A stretch of 6,072 bases of DNA from DASUBV01 sp035763085 (GCA_035763085.1 DASUBV010000003.1:1-6072), one strand, 5' to 3'; shown: positions 1-5,985, counted from the first letter of the stretch. The notes: a model not told the origin generated them from the letters alone. Program-made: numbers and translations.

Positions 1-1
1 C

Positions 2-1567
2 GGCAGCGGGGCGCGCCAGGCCAGCCTGCCGGCCCTGGGCTGGTTCGGTGTCCCGGTCACGACCGCCACCGGCAGTGGACGGCTGCGCCTCGAGCTCGCC
101 GTCGCCGACCTCACGCTCGGCCTGGACGGCGCGGTGGCCGAGTCCGGGGACCGCGCCAGCGGGCAGGCCCGCACCGGCACCCGGGACGGCGCCGGCACCG
201 AGGCTGGCGAGTTCGAGCTGCACGCCGCCGGGGCCATGGACGAGGAACAGTACCGGCCGTGGCTGGGCCACTACGCCGGGGCTGGCCGTGCCGTGTCGCT
301 GCATCTGCAGTCCGACGACTTCTTCGGCGAGCTGGTCGCGGTGTACCTGGAGGGCAGCGACCTGGTCCGGCTGCATCCGGCCGGGTTCCTCCGTTTCGTA
401 TCGGAGCGAGCGGAGATCGTGACGCTCGACGCCGCCGCGCCCGGCGCAGCCCTCACCATCGCGCGCGCGGGCGCCGGCCCGGGCGCCGACGGGAACGGCG
501 GCCCCGGCCACCAGGCCCGCCTGCGCCGCGCGGACCTGTGGACCGAGCAGGACGTGGTGTTCCCCGGCCCGGCGGGCCGGCTGGCCGGCACGCTGATGAC
601 GCCGCCTGGCGACGGCCCGCATGCGGCGATCGCGCTGGTGCACGGCGCGGGCGGCGGGCGCCGGGACTTCTACCGGATCTTCGGCGAGCAGTTCGCCCGG
701 GCCGGCCTGGCGGCACTGATCTTTGACAAGCGCGGGCACGGGGCGTCGGCCGGCGATGCCGCGGACTCGACGATGGCGGCCCGCTCGCAGGACGCGGAGG
801 CGGCGCTGGACTTCCTGCGCGCCCGGCCCGGCATCGCGGCCGGCCGGGTCGGGCTGTACGGGTTCAGCAACGGCGCCTGGTCGGTGCCGATGGTCGCGGG
901 CCGCCGCCCGGACCTGGCCTTCGTCGTGGTGATGGGCGCGCCGGGCGTCACGCCGGCAGCCTCGGAGGTGCACCGCAAGGTCTTCGAGCTGCGCGAGCAG
1001 GGCGTCCCGGCGGCGGAGTGCGCGCTGGCCGGGCGGATGTGGGAGCTGATCTACCGGTTCCGGCTGACCGGGAGCTGGGAGCCGGCCGACACCGCCTTCT
1101 TCGACGACGCCGCGCGGCGGCTGCGGGCCAGCCCGGCGATCGCGGGGCTGCGGCTGCAGCAGTACGCGATCGACGAGCCGTTCCTGGCCCCGGTCCCGCC
1201 GTACCCGACGGCCGAGGCGGTGCTGGCCGACCGCCCGGACGGCGAGGACACCGCCTGGGCCTACGACCCGGTGCCGGACTACGAGCGGTCCCGCTGCCCG
1301 GTGCTGTTCACGATCGGCGAGCTGGACCAGAACGTGCCCGGGCCGGAGAGCGCCCGCCGGGTCGGCGCGGTCCTGGGCACGGCCGGTCATCCGGGATCGG
1401 TGGTCCGGGTGTTCCCCGGCACCGGGCACATGATGAACCTCAGCGACTCATCGGGCCTGCACGGGATGACGACCGAGGAGGCCAGCTACCGGTTCCACCG
1501 GTTCCGGTTCGCGCCGGGCTTCCTGGAACTGCTGCGGGACTGGTCGGCGCGGCAGGCGCGCGGCTGA
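2..1567 (+). CDS. Alpha/beta hydrolase, 5' end outside the window
   Basis: Serine hydrolase of the alpha/beta-hydrolase fold, probably a cytoplasmic esterase or acyl hydrolase; the substrate cannot be read from the sequence. Numbered from the in-frame GTG at 134, the oxyanion-side motif HGAGGG is at 170-175, the nucleophile elbow GFSNG puts Ser at 245, Asp398 lies in GELDQN and His432 in GTGHMM, giving a complete Ser-Asp-His triad in the usual order. A separate N-terminal region precedes the fold; its part with YRPWLGHYAG and LVRLHPAGFLRF resembles the small beta-rich domain seen before some hydrolases. I treat the gene as truncated at the left edge because the frame has no stop back to base 2, its third codon positions are almost all G/C there, and the GTG at 134 has no ribosome binding site. 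A start at 134 (477 aa) or at ATG 236 remains possible. It ends 45 bp before a convergent gene. The hydrolase call is firm, the start is not. Confidence 0.88.
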   Translation, partial: GSGARQASLPALGWFGVPVTTATGSGRLRLELAVADLTLGLDGAVAESGDRASGQARTGTRDGAGTEAGEFELHAAGAMDEEQYRPWLGHYAGAGRAVSLHLQSDDFFGELVAVYLEGSDLVRLHPAGFLRFVSERAEIVTLDAAAPGAALTIARAGAGPGADGNGGPGHQARLRRADLWTEQDVVFPGPAGRLAGTLMTPPGDGPHAAIALVHGAGGGRRDFYRIFGEQFARAGLAALIFDKRGHGASAGDAADSTMAARSQDAEAALDFLRARPGIAAGRVGLYGFSNGAWSVPMVAGRRPDLAFVVVMGAPGVTPAASEVHRKVFELREQGVPAAECALAGRMWELIYRFRLTGSWEPADTAFFDDAARRLRASPAIAGLRLQQYAIDEPFLAPVPPYPTAEAVLADRPDGEDTAWAYDPVPDYERSRCPVLFTIGELDQNVPGPESARRVGAVLGTAGHPGSVVRVFPGTGHMMNLSDSSGLHGMTTEEASYRFHRFRFAPGFLELLRDWSARQARG

Positions 1568-1572
1568 CGAGG

Positions 1573-1595
1573 CGGGCGCTGCGGGCCAGCGCCCG
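1573..1595. terminator. Hairpin between convergent genes, likely bidirectional terminator
   Basis: Perfect 9-bp stem, cgggcgctg (1573-1581) pairing with cagcgcccg (1587-1595), with a 5-nt loop. It sits in the 45-bp gap between the stop of the + strand hydrolase and the stop of the - strand GntR gene, where one symmetric structure could serve both transcripts. There is no T tract on either side, as is common for hairpin terminators in high-GC actinobacteria, so strength is unknown. Confidence 0.6.
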
Positions 1596-1612
1596 GCGGC
1601 TGACCGGGCGGG

Positions 1613-2365
1613 CTACTCCTCGCCGGCGAGCTGGCCGCTCTCCAGGAGGCCTGCGACGATCTCCAGGTCCTTGAGGTGATGGGTGGTCGCGCCGGCCACC
1701 CGCTCCGGGTCGCGGCTGCGCAGCGCCTCCAGCGTCTCGGTGTGCAGCTGGATGCCGGTCTCCCGGTCGGCGTACTTGGGCGGGAACCCGCCCAGGAACA
1801 CGGCCATCTCCTCGAGGACCTGGTGGTGGTAGTAGGCCAGCAGGTCGCTATGCGCGGCCCGGCCGAGCGCGTAGTGGAACAGCAGGTGCGCCCGCTCCCA
1901 CTCCCGGCTGCCGCCCTTAGCCTTGCCGAGCGCGGCGACGTGGGTCTCGATCTCGGCCAGGTCGTCCTCGGTGGCCCGCTCGCAAGCCAGCTTGGCCAGC
2001 TCCATCTCGATGGCATGCCGCGCCTCGACCAGCTCGGAGTACCGGTGCGCCCGGCGCTGCGAGGACAGGTGCAGTGCCTTGGTCGGGACGATCTGGGAGA
2101 TGACCTCGACGCCGCCCATCGCGCCGCGCTGAACGCGGAGCACCTTGGCGTCCACCAGGACCTTCACGGCCTCGCCGACGGTGGGCTTGCTGACGCCCAT
2201 CTCCCGGGCAAGCTCGTCCAGCGTCGGGAGCCAGTCGCCCACGGAAAACCGGCCCGACCGGACCGCATAGGTGAGCTGGTCCACCACTTCGGCGAATGCC
2301 CGGGCGCCGACAATCGGCTGAAAGAACGAGTCCTGCTTGCTGGTACTCCGAGAGCCTGATGGCAC
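1613..2365 (-). CDS. GntR-family transcriptional regulator, FadR/FCD subfamily
   Basis: DNA-binding repressor or activator, 250 aa, that would bind DNA as a dimer and sense a small acid or similar ligand through its C-terminal domain. The N-terminal winged helix-turn-helix spans about residues 24-88, with the classic helix pair LDELAREMGVSKPTVGEAVK at 49-68 and a wing reading RGAMGGVEV. The all-helical FCD domain covers about 110-235 and carries FH (His164), LHTETL (His208) and THHL (His229/230), the usual metal-ligand positions. The aspartate normally found three residues before the FH phenylalanine is His160 here. The start is the GTG at 2365. The open frame continues upstream to 2692 but has no good start there and runs into the methyltransferase gene. 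No Shine-Dalgarno is visible; a TANNNT box seven bases before the GTG suggests a leaderless message. The ligand and targets are unknown, and the convergent hydrolase is not an obvious target. Confidence 0.9.
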   Translation of the reverse strand: MPSGSRSTSKQDSFFQPIVGARAFAEVVDQLTYAVRSGRFSVGDWLPTLDELAREMGVSKPTVGEAVKVLVDAKVLRVQRGAMGGVEVISQIVPTKALHLSSQRRAHRYSELVEARHAIEMELAKLACERATEDDLAEIETHVAALGKAKGGSREWERAHLLFHYALGRAAHSDLLAYYHHQVLEEMAVFLGGFPPKYADRETGIQLHTETLEALRSRDPERVAGATTHHLKDLEIVAGLLESGQLAGEE

Positions 2366-2372
2366 GGGTATG

Positions 2373-2378
2373 AGTTTA
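2373..2378 (-). promoter_or_regulatory. Candidate -10 box for leaderless GntR-gene transcript
   Basis: On the - strand TAAACT fits the TANNNT form of the actinobacterial -10 element and ends exactly 7 nt before the GTG at 2365. Transcription starting at or near the G of the start codon would give a leaderless mRNA, which agrees with the absence of any purine-rich ribosome binding site (the bases before the start read CATACCC). No convincing -35 is seen; CACGGA lies at about the right distance (2402-2397). Confidence 0.4.
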
Positions 2379-2406
2379 CGGCACCGGGGGCCGCCGTCCG
2401 TGCCGT
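2378..2406. promoter_or_regulatory. Inverted repeat in the GntR gene promoter, candidate operator
   Basis: Perfect 7-bp arms acggcac (2378-2384) and gtgccgt (2400-2406), 15 bp apart, so the half-site centres are 22 bp or about two helical turns apart on the same face. It overlaps the start of the proposed -10 box and the -35 zone, where an autorepressor would act. The spacing is wider than typical compact FadR-type sites, so binding by the adjacent GntR protein is an inference. Confidence 0.3.
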
Positions 2407-2443
2407 CGCGCTTGCTTGTGACCTGCGCAACTAGTGATCCGCC

Positions 2444-2487
2444 GCGGCCCGGCAGCCGGTCACGGCCCGGCCGCTGAGCCGGGCCGC
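2444..2487. terminator. GC-rich competing hairpins downstream of the methyltransferase gene
   Basis: The arm gccgggccgc (2478-2487) can pair perfectly with cggcccggc at 2463-2471 (9 bp, 6-nt loop) or, using all ten bases, with gcggcccggc at 2444-2453. The structure starts 64 bp after the methyltransferase stop on the - strand and precedes the GntR gene, so it most likely ends the tetR-ABC-methyltransferase transcript. There is no T run on either strand. The whole gap from 2366 to 2550 otherwise shows only the GntR promoter elements. Confidence 0.45.
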
Positions 2488-2550
2488 TGCGTTCCCTGCC
2501 CGCCCGCCAGGATGCGCGCTGATGACGGCCTGGAATGGGCGGGCGCCGTG

Positions 2551-3681
2551 CTAGCGGGCCGGGGGCGCGGCCGTGACGATGGCCGGGGTCTGACCGAGCA
2601 GGCCGAGGCGCCGGGTGCTGATCTGCGCGTCCGGTGCCCGGCGCCGGATCCGGGCGGCGAGCCGGTCGCCGGAGGTGGTCAGCAGGGCGCACCCGCCGCC
2701 GGCGGCCAGGCGCGGGGCGACCAGGGCGGCGATCGCGTCGAACAGTTCGCCCTCGCGGGGCAGCTGGATCTGCTTGCCCCAGGGCAGGTTGCTGGCCACG
2801 ACCGCGGCCTGGATGTCGCGGGGCACCGCCCGCAGCACGTCATGCTGGAAAGTCCGCGGCGACCGCGGCGGCCGCGCCTGCGAGCCGAGGGCGGTCAGCC
2901 GCGCGGCGGTCAGCGCAACGGCCTCGGGGTCGAGGTCGGAGGCGTAGACAGGCAGCCCCAGGCGGGCTGCCTCAGCGGCGATGGTCCCGGTGCCGCAGCA
3001 CGGGTCATACAGCCCGCGCCGCCCGGCGTCCGGGGCAGCGGCCTGCACGGCCAGCCGCACCAGCGCGGCGGCGACGCTGGGCCGCAGCGCGCCGGGCCGG
3101 GCCGGAGCGGCCTCGCGCTTGCCGTGCGGCCGGGCGGTCAGGCTGGCCGAGATGTGCATCAGCTCGCCATCGGCCTGGATGCGCAGGTCCACCTCGCACC
3201 GCTCGGTGCCGTGCAGGTCGGCGCCGCCGAGCTGATCCGCGATGACCGGCGCCGGATCCCAGCCCTGGGCGCGCCACGGCGGCCGCCGCGCCGACATCGT
3301 GACCGACCACGGCACCGCGGCGGCTCGCTGCGGGTCGCGGGCAGCCAGGTAGGCCCGGGTCGCCGCCGCGGCCTGCGCGCACAGCTCCGCGAAGCGGGTC
3401 GCGTCCGGCACCGGCGCCGGGCCGGCGGCCAGCAGCCGGATGTCGTCGAAGGTCCGGCCACGCGCCAGCAGCGTGGCGAGCTCCCGCGGCCCGGCCGCGA
3501 TGATGACGAACCGCTCGCTGGTCCCGGCGACGGCGAGGCCGGGCACCAGTGCGGCAAGCTCGCCGGCAACGACATCGGCCAGGCCCTTGGTGAGGTAGAC
3601 CACGCAGCGCTCGCTGCCCGCCGGGCCGCCCGGCTGCGCCAGGCCGCCCGGCTCGGTCACCCCGGCCGGCGATCCGGTCAT
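2551..3681 (-). CDS. THUMP-domain class I SAM-dependent RNA methyltransferase (Trm14/TrmN-like)
   Basis: Likely an N2-guanine RNA methyltransferase acting on tRNA, by analogy with the THUMP-containing TrmN/Trm14/RlmL group; the exact nucleoside is inferred. In the 376-aa product, residues 27-180 look like an N-terminal ferredoxin-like plus THUMP region (YLTKGLADVVAGEL at its start, RTFDDIRLL further on). The Rossmann methyltransferase domain follows: LRPSVAAALVRLA (199-211), SAM-binding motif I DPCCGTGTI (226-234), acidic loop ASDLDPEAV (247-255), HDVLRAVP (280-287) and catalytic motif IV NLPWG (298-302), which matches the N-L/P-P-aromatic-G form of guanine-N2 enzymes. I chose the ATG at 3681 because GGGA lies 7 nt ahead of it and it falls 19 nt after the permease stop; a GTG at 3714 would add 11 residues, overlap the permease and lacks a ribosome site. 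It probably shares a transcript with the upstream genes, so damage there could affect its expression. Confidence 0.85.
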   Translation of the reverse strand: MTGSPAGVTEPGGLAQPGGPAGSERCVVYLTKGLADVVAGELAALVPGLAVAGTSERFVIIAAGPRELATLLARGRTFDDIRLLAAGPAPVPDATRFAELCAQAAAATRAYLAARDPQRAAAVPWSVTMSARRPPWRAQGWDPAPVIADQLGGADLHGTERCEVDLRIQADGELMHISASLTARPHGKREAAPARPGALRPSVAAALVRLAVQAAAPDAGRRGLYDPCCGTGTIAAEAARLGLPVYASDLDPEAVALTAARLTALGSQARPPRSPRTFQHDVLRAVPRDIQAAVVASNLPWGKQIQLPREGELFDAIAALVAPRLAAGGGCALLTTSGDRLAARIRRRAPDAQISTRRLGLLGQTPAIVTAAPPAR

Positions 3682-3700
3682 GCCGGTGTCCCGGGCACGG

Positions 3701-4471
3701 TCACGTGACGGCACCGGCCAGGGTATTCAGCATGGCGATCTGGTGTCCTGCCAGCCGCGCTTCCGCCCGGCGGCCCAGCAAGCTGCCCAGGACCAGCCCG
3801 GTCGCTGCGCCGACCGGGACCGCCGCCCAGCCGCCTCCGGCCAGCAGCACCGCCAGCGGCGGCAGCGCGGTCGCGGCTACCACCACCAGCGCGATGTGCA
3901 CCTGCAGCGAGAAGGCGGGCGTGGGGTTCCCGGCCTCGTCCAGCGGCTGGACGAACCGCGCCGAGGCCCAGGCGGCCAGCCCCGCGCCGCCGCCCAGCAG
4001 CGCCGCGATCAGGGCCAGCGCCCACGGCCAGTACCGGCTCTGCCCGCTGGCTGCCGTCAGTATCACGGTGGACACGATCGCATACGGGGCGACCGCGATC
4101 AGCCAGGCAAGCTGGCGGCCGCGCACGTCGGCACGGGCCGAGCCGGGCGTCAGCACGGTCAGGAACAGGCTGCTGCCGTCGTTGCCGTACAGGTTGCAGG
4201 CGCACGCCCCGGCGATGACGACGGTCATCGCGCCGCCGAAGGGCATCAGGAGGCTGGCCCCGGCCGTCACCCGGGGCAGCACGCACACGGCGGTGCCGAC
4301 GACCAGCGCGATCACCAGGCAGGTGAGCCGGATCGGGTCGCGCAGGTACAGCCGCAGCTCCTTGGCCGCGACGGCCCCCACCGGAGCCGGGCCGAGCAGC
4401 CGCCGGCCAGGCCGGCGAGTGGCCGGGCCGTGGCGCTGCGGCTGACGGCCCTGCATCCTGCGGCGCAGCAC
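3701..4471 (-). CDS. ABC-2 type exporter permease, C-terminal half only (probably a remnant)
   Basis: Membrane subunit fragment of an ABC exporter. Numbered from the GTG at 4471, the 256 residues contain the cytosolic-loop motif AKELRLYLRDPIR (36-48), a typical start of the second half of duplicated ABC-2 permeases, NLYGNDGSS (93-101), RGRQLAW (117-123) and about six hydrophobic segments near 49-66, 73-93, 121-141, 149-170, 190-211 and 214-233. The high-G/C third-position signal and a further hydrophobic stretch, LIPLLGLALAGAVTALAW, continue in the same frame upstream to about 4558 (stop codon at 4580-4582), with no start codon available. The GTG at 4471 has no ribosome binding site and cuts that helix off, so it is unlikely to be a genuine start. 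Full permeases of this class are usually around 500 residues, so the N-terminal half is missing. It is read as the back half of a broken exporter lying between an ATPase stub and the methyltransferase. Confidence 0.75.
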   Translation of the reverse strand: MLRRRMQGRQPQRHGPATRRPGRRLLGPAPVGAVAAKELRLYLRDPIRLTCLVIALVVGTAVCVLPRVTAGASLLMPFGGAMTVVIAGACACNLYGNDGSSLFLTVLTPGSARADVRGRQLAWLIAVAPYAIVSTVILTAASGQSRYWPWALALIAALLGGGAGLAAWASARFVQPLDEAGNPTPAFSLQVHIALVVVAATALPPLAVLLAGGGWAAVPVGAATGLVLGSLLGRRAEARLAGHQIAMLNTLAGAVT

Positions 4472-4679
4472 GGCCGGCCAGGCCAGCGCGGTGACGGCAC
4501 CGGCCAGTGCCAGGCCGAGCAGCGGGATCAGGGTGCCGGCCAGGTCCGCTCGGCCCGCGGCTGTCCCCGAAACGCTTGGTCATCCCGCGGATCAGCGGGG
4601 CCGGCGTCCCGGTGGCCGGCCCGGGCGCGCTGGCCCGCCCGGGCGCCGTGGCCTGGCCATGGGTGCTCGTCGTCCTCAT
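4472..4679 (-). pseudogene. ABC ATPase N-terminal stub fused out of frame to permease remnant
   Basis: The ATG at 4679 overlaps the tetR stop as ATGA, the usual coupling in tetR-ATPase-permease operons. Its frame gives about 28 Ala/Pro/Thr/Gly-rich residues and then PLIRGMTKRFGD (residues 28-39), which matches the first strand and the aromatic-containing segment at the start of ABC ATPases. Walker A, signature and Walker B motifs are all absent. Near 4562 the third-position G/C signal moves to the frame one base further on, which encodes the permease transmembrane segment described for the neighbouring entry. The original frame runs on as low-complexity translation to 3678, which I consider spurious. 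The simplest reading is an internal deletion, perhaps near 1.5 kb judging by usual family sizes, that joined the start of the ATPase gene to the middle of the permease gene. A one-base error in the GGGG run at 4565-4568 within a single odd fusion gene is the alternative. Confidence 0.6.
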
Positions 4680-5281
4680 GCGCCCAGCCCCCGCTCGAAC
4701 AAGGCAGCCAGCTCGGAACCGTAGGCCAGCACGTCGGCCTCCGGCTCCTCGCGCAGCAGCTCGGACACCGCGTCGATGGCAGCGCGCAGCGCCACGGCGG
4801 CGAACCGGGGATGGAAGGGGCCGAGGTCGCCTGCCTGCTGCCCGGCTTCCAGGAGCCGGGTCACCGCGTCGACGGCGCTGCGGTGCCCCGCCGCGTATGG
4901 CGAGGCGACCCCGCGGCCGGGCGATGCCCCGTTGAAGATCTCGATCAGCGCGATGATCTCGCGCCGGTGGGCGTCGATGAACTCCAGGTTGGAGCTCACG
5001 TAGGCGCGCAGTGCCGGGCGGCCGGCCGGCGCCGCCTCCACCCGCGGCCGCATGTAGGCGGCGGCGTCGGCGAGCACCGAGGCGACCACCTCCTGCAGCA
5101 GCCGGTCCTTGCCCGCGAAGTAGTAGGAGATGACGCCCTTGCTGACGCCGATGTGGTCGGCGATCGCCGCCAGCGACGCCGCCCCGAACCCGCTCTCGGC
5201 GAGCACGTCGATGGCGGCGGCCACGATCTGGGCCCGCCGCGCCTGCTCCGTGAATGTCCTCCCACCAGGTTCTGACCGCAC
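4676..5281 (-). CDS. TetR-family transcriptional repressor
   Basis: One-component repressor of 201 aa. The N-terminal DNA-binding domain includes RRAQIVAAAIDVLAESGF (15-32) and the helix-turn-helix region SLAAIADHIGVSKGVISYYF (36-55) followed by AGKDRLL, the TetR hallmark. The rest is a helical ligand-binding and dimerisation domain with no sequence clue to the ligand. The GTG at 5281 is preferred: a -10 box ends 6 nt before it, giving a leaderless message. A TTG at 5287 would add two residues; neither has a ribosome site upstream. An orphan GGGAGGA lies a few codons inside the gene with no in-frame start behind it. The stop overlaps the ATG of the ABC ATPase stub (ATGA), so it most likely governed that exporter. 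A perfect dyad over its own start codon argues for autorepression. It may also act on the SRPBCC promoter, which carries a similar site. Confidence 0.92.
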   Translation of the reverse strand: MRSEPGGRTFTEQARRAQIVAAAIDVLAESGFGAASLAAIADHIGVSKGVISYYFAGKDRLLQEVVASVLADAAAYMRPRVEAAPAGRPALRAYVSSNLEFIDAHRREIIALIEIFNGASPGRGVASPYAAGHRSAVDAVTRLLEAGQQAGDLGPFHPRFAAVALRAAIDAVSELLREEPEADVLAYGSELAALFERGLGA

Positions 5282-5286
5282 GGTCA
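5273..5286. promoter_or_regulatory. TetR-type operator dyad at the tetR start
   Basis: Perfect inverted repeat tgaccg-ca-cggtca covering the proposed transcription and translation start of the tetR gene. A degenerate copy lies 20 bp upstream at 5293-5306: the - strand 12-mers TTTGACCGTGCG and TTTAACCGTACG agree at 10 of 12 bases, in direct orientation and two helical turns apart, as if two repressor dimers bound the same face. Position and symmetry suit TetR autoregulation; binding is inferred. Confidence 0.6.
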
Positions 5287-5287
5287 A

Positions 5288-5317
5288 ATGTTAGTACGTA
5301 CGGTTAAACCTGGCCAA
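5288..5317 (-). promoter_or_regulatory. tetR promoter
   Basis: On the - strand, TTGGCC (5317-5312) and TAACAT (5293-5288) are spaced 18 bp, and the -10 ends 6 nt before the GTG at 5281. This predicts transcription from the start codon itself. The upstream degenerate operator copy lies in the spacer and the perfect dyad just downstream, so the promoter is bracketed by repressor sites. The -35 matches the consensus only in TTG. Confidence 0.5.
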
Positions 5318-5342
5318 GAGAATTTCCGGCGGCCCGCCTCCA

Positions 5343-5372
5343 ACCGCCTGCGCCTGGACCGCCTGCGCCCGG
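5343..5372. repeat. Two tandem copies of a 15-bp sequence
   Basis: accgcctgcgcctgg (5343-5357) is followed directly by accgcctgcgcccgg (5358-5372), 14 of 15 bases the same, and by a further acc. It lies in the 215-bp gap between the tetR start and the SRPBCC stop. It has the look of a small slippage duplication; no function is apparent. Confidence 0.6.
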
Positions 5373-5394
5373 ACCACCAGCGCACGGCCCGCCC

Positions 5395-5417
5395 GCCTGG
5401 CCGCCAGGCTGCCAGGC
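5395..5417. terminator. Possible hairpin downstream of the SRPBCC gene
   Basis: gcctggc (5395-5401) can pair perfectly with gccaggc (5411-5417) across a 9-nt loop; a shorter alternative, gcctgg with ccaggc at 5404-5409, also exists. It is about 80 bp past the SRPBCC stop on the - strand and upstream of the tetR promoter. In DNA this GC-rich such stems arise by chance, and there is no T run, so the call is weak. Confidence 0.25.
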
Positions 5418-5496
5418 CGCCACAAGATGGCTGTGCGACCGCTGCGGCGGCCGCTGCAGCGATCGCGCAACCCATGGCCCTGGCCGGGCGCGGCCG

Positions 5497-5943
5497 TCAG
5501 GTGTACATGAGGGAACCGGGGGTGGTGAGCAGCTGCCCGCTCTCCAGCCAGGTCTTCAGGCCGGAAAGGATCATCGGCCAGCCGCCGTACAGCTCGTCGT
5601 TGGCGCCGTCGCGCAGCTGGTCGTGGGTCACCGTGAGGCGGCACGAGTCCTGGATCGGCTCGATCTCCCAGGTGATCCGGGAGGAGCCCTCGCTCTTCAC
5701 CTCGTCGCTCCACAGCGCGACCATTGTCTGGACCAGCCGGCGCGGCGGGTCGACCTCCAGGTTCTCCCCCTCGCCCAGCAGTACCCCCGCCTTGGCCACT
5801 CCCATCTCGTAATGCGAGCCCGCCGTCCAGTCCGTGGTGATCCCGGCGCCGAAGTTGTACTTGGCGCGGATCTCGGGGTCGGTGATCGCCTGCCACAGCC
5901 GCCCGGGCGTGGTCTTGATGTAGATCTCGTACACCTTCTCCAT
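5497..5943 (-). CDS. SRPBCC / AHSA1-type (START-like) domain protein
   Basis: Small soluble protein of 148 aa in the SRPBCC superfamily, which forms a helix-grip fold enclosing a hydrophobic ligand cavity. It opens with the typical first strand and helix, YEIYIKTTPGRLWQAITDP, followed by the AHSA1-like pattern YNFGAGITTDWTAGSHYEMG (about 29-48), a LEVDPPRRLVQTM strand turn (62-74), the ITWEIEP strand (89-95) and a closing C-terminal helix with GGWPMILSGLKTWLESG (about 120-136). The length is normal for a single-domain member, and the domain is complete. The ATG at 5943 is supported by GGGGAG six bases upstream. In actinomycetes such genes often accompany an ArsR regulator; none lies in this window, though one could lie beyond the right edge. 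The ligand is unknown. The gene is monocistronic here, with its own strong promoter carrying an operator-like dyad. Confidence 0.88.
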   Translation of the reverse strand: MEKVYEIYIKTTPGRLWQAITDPEIRAKYNFGAGITTDWTAGSHYEMGVAKAGVLLGEGENLEVDPPRRLVQTMVALWSDEVKSEGSSRITWEIEPIQDSCRLTVTHDQLRDGANDELYGGWPMILSGLKTWLESGQLLTTPGSLMYT

Positions 5944-5985
5944 GGAAGTCTCCCCGTGTTGCCGTCCGTCGCTGTCGATACCAGC

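Noticed and set aside
1619..1630. 12-bp palindrome ctcgccggcgag near the GntR stop
   Set aside because: Falls within the last codons of the gene and has no loop; the separate 1573-1595 hairpin is the better terminator.
2366..2692. Upstream extension of the GntR reading frame
   Set aside because: Pro/Arg-rich, overlaps the methyltransferase 3' end, and lacks ATG, GTG or TTG with a ribosome site in the gap; the protein family normally begins near the GTG at 2365.
2434..3708. Long open frame on + opposite the methyltransferase (424 codons)
   Set aside because: Gly/Arg/Gln/Ala-rich low-complexity translation with no domain, antisense to a gene with clear SAM-binding motifs; typical shadow in high-GC DNA.
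3678..4460. Continuation of the ATPase-stub frame under the permease remnant
   Set aside because: After about 4562 the frame loses its third-position signal and turns into Arg/Ala/Gly-rich filler while the permease frame takes over; not a real C-terminus.
5255..5262. Strong Shine-Dalgarno-like GGGAGGA inside the 5' end of tetR
   Set aside because: No in-frame ATG, GTG or TTG follows at a usable distance, and starting later would cut into the TetR DNA-binding domain.
3680..5275. Long open frame on + opposite the ABC and tetR genes (531 codons)
   Set aside because: Low-complexity product that crosses several real minus-strand genes and their boundaries; no recognisable motifs.
5452..5461. Perfect 10-bp palindrome cgctgcagcg in the gap after the SRPBCC gene
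   Set aside because: Short, no loop, not placed at a promoter or terminator; expected by chance in such GC-rich sequence.
5288..5896. Open frames on both strands across the SRPBCC gene and the gap beside it
   Set aside because: They are antisense or out-of-frame to a complete SRPBCC domain and show no family motif.
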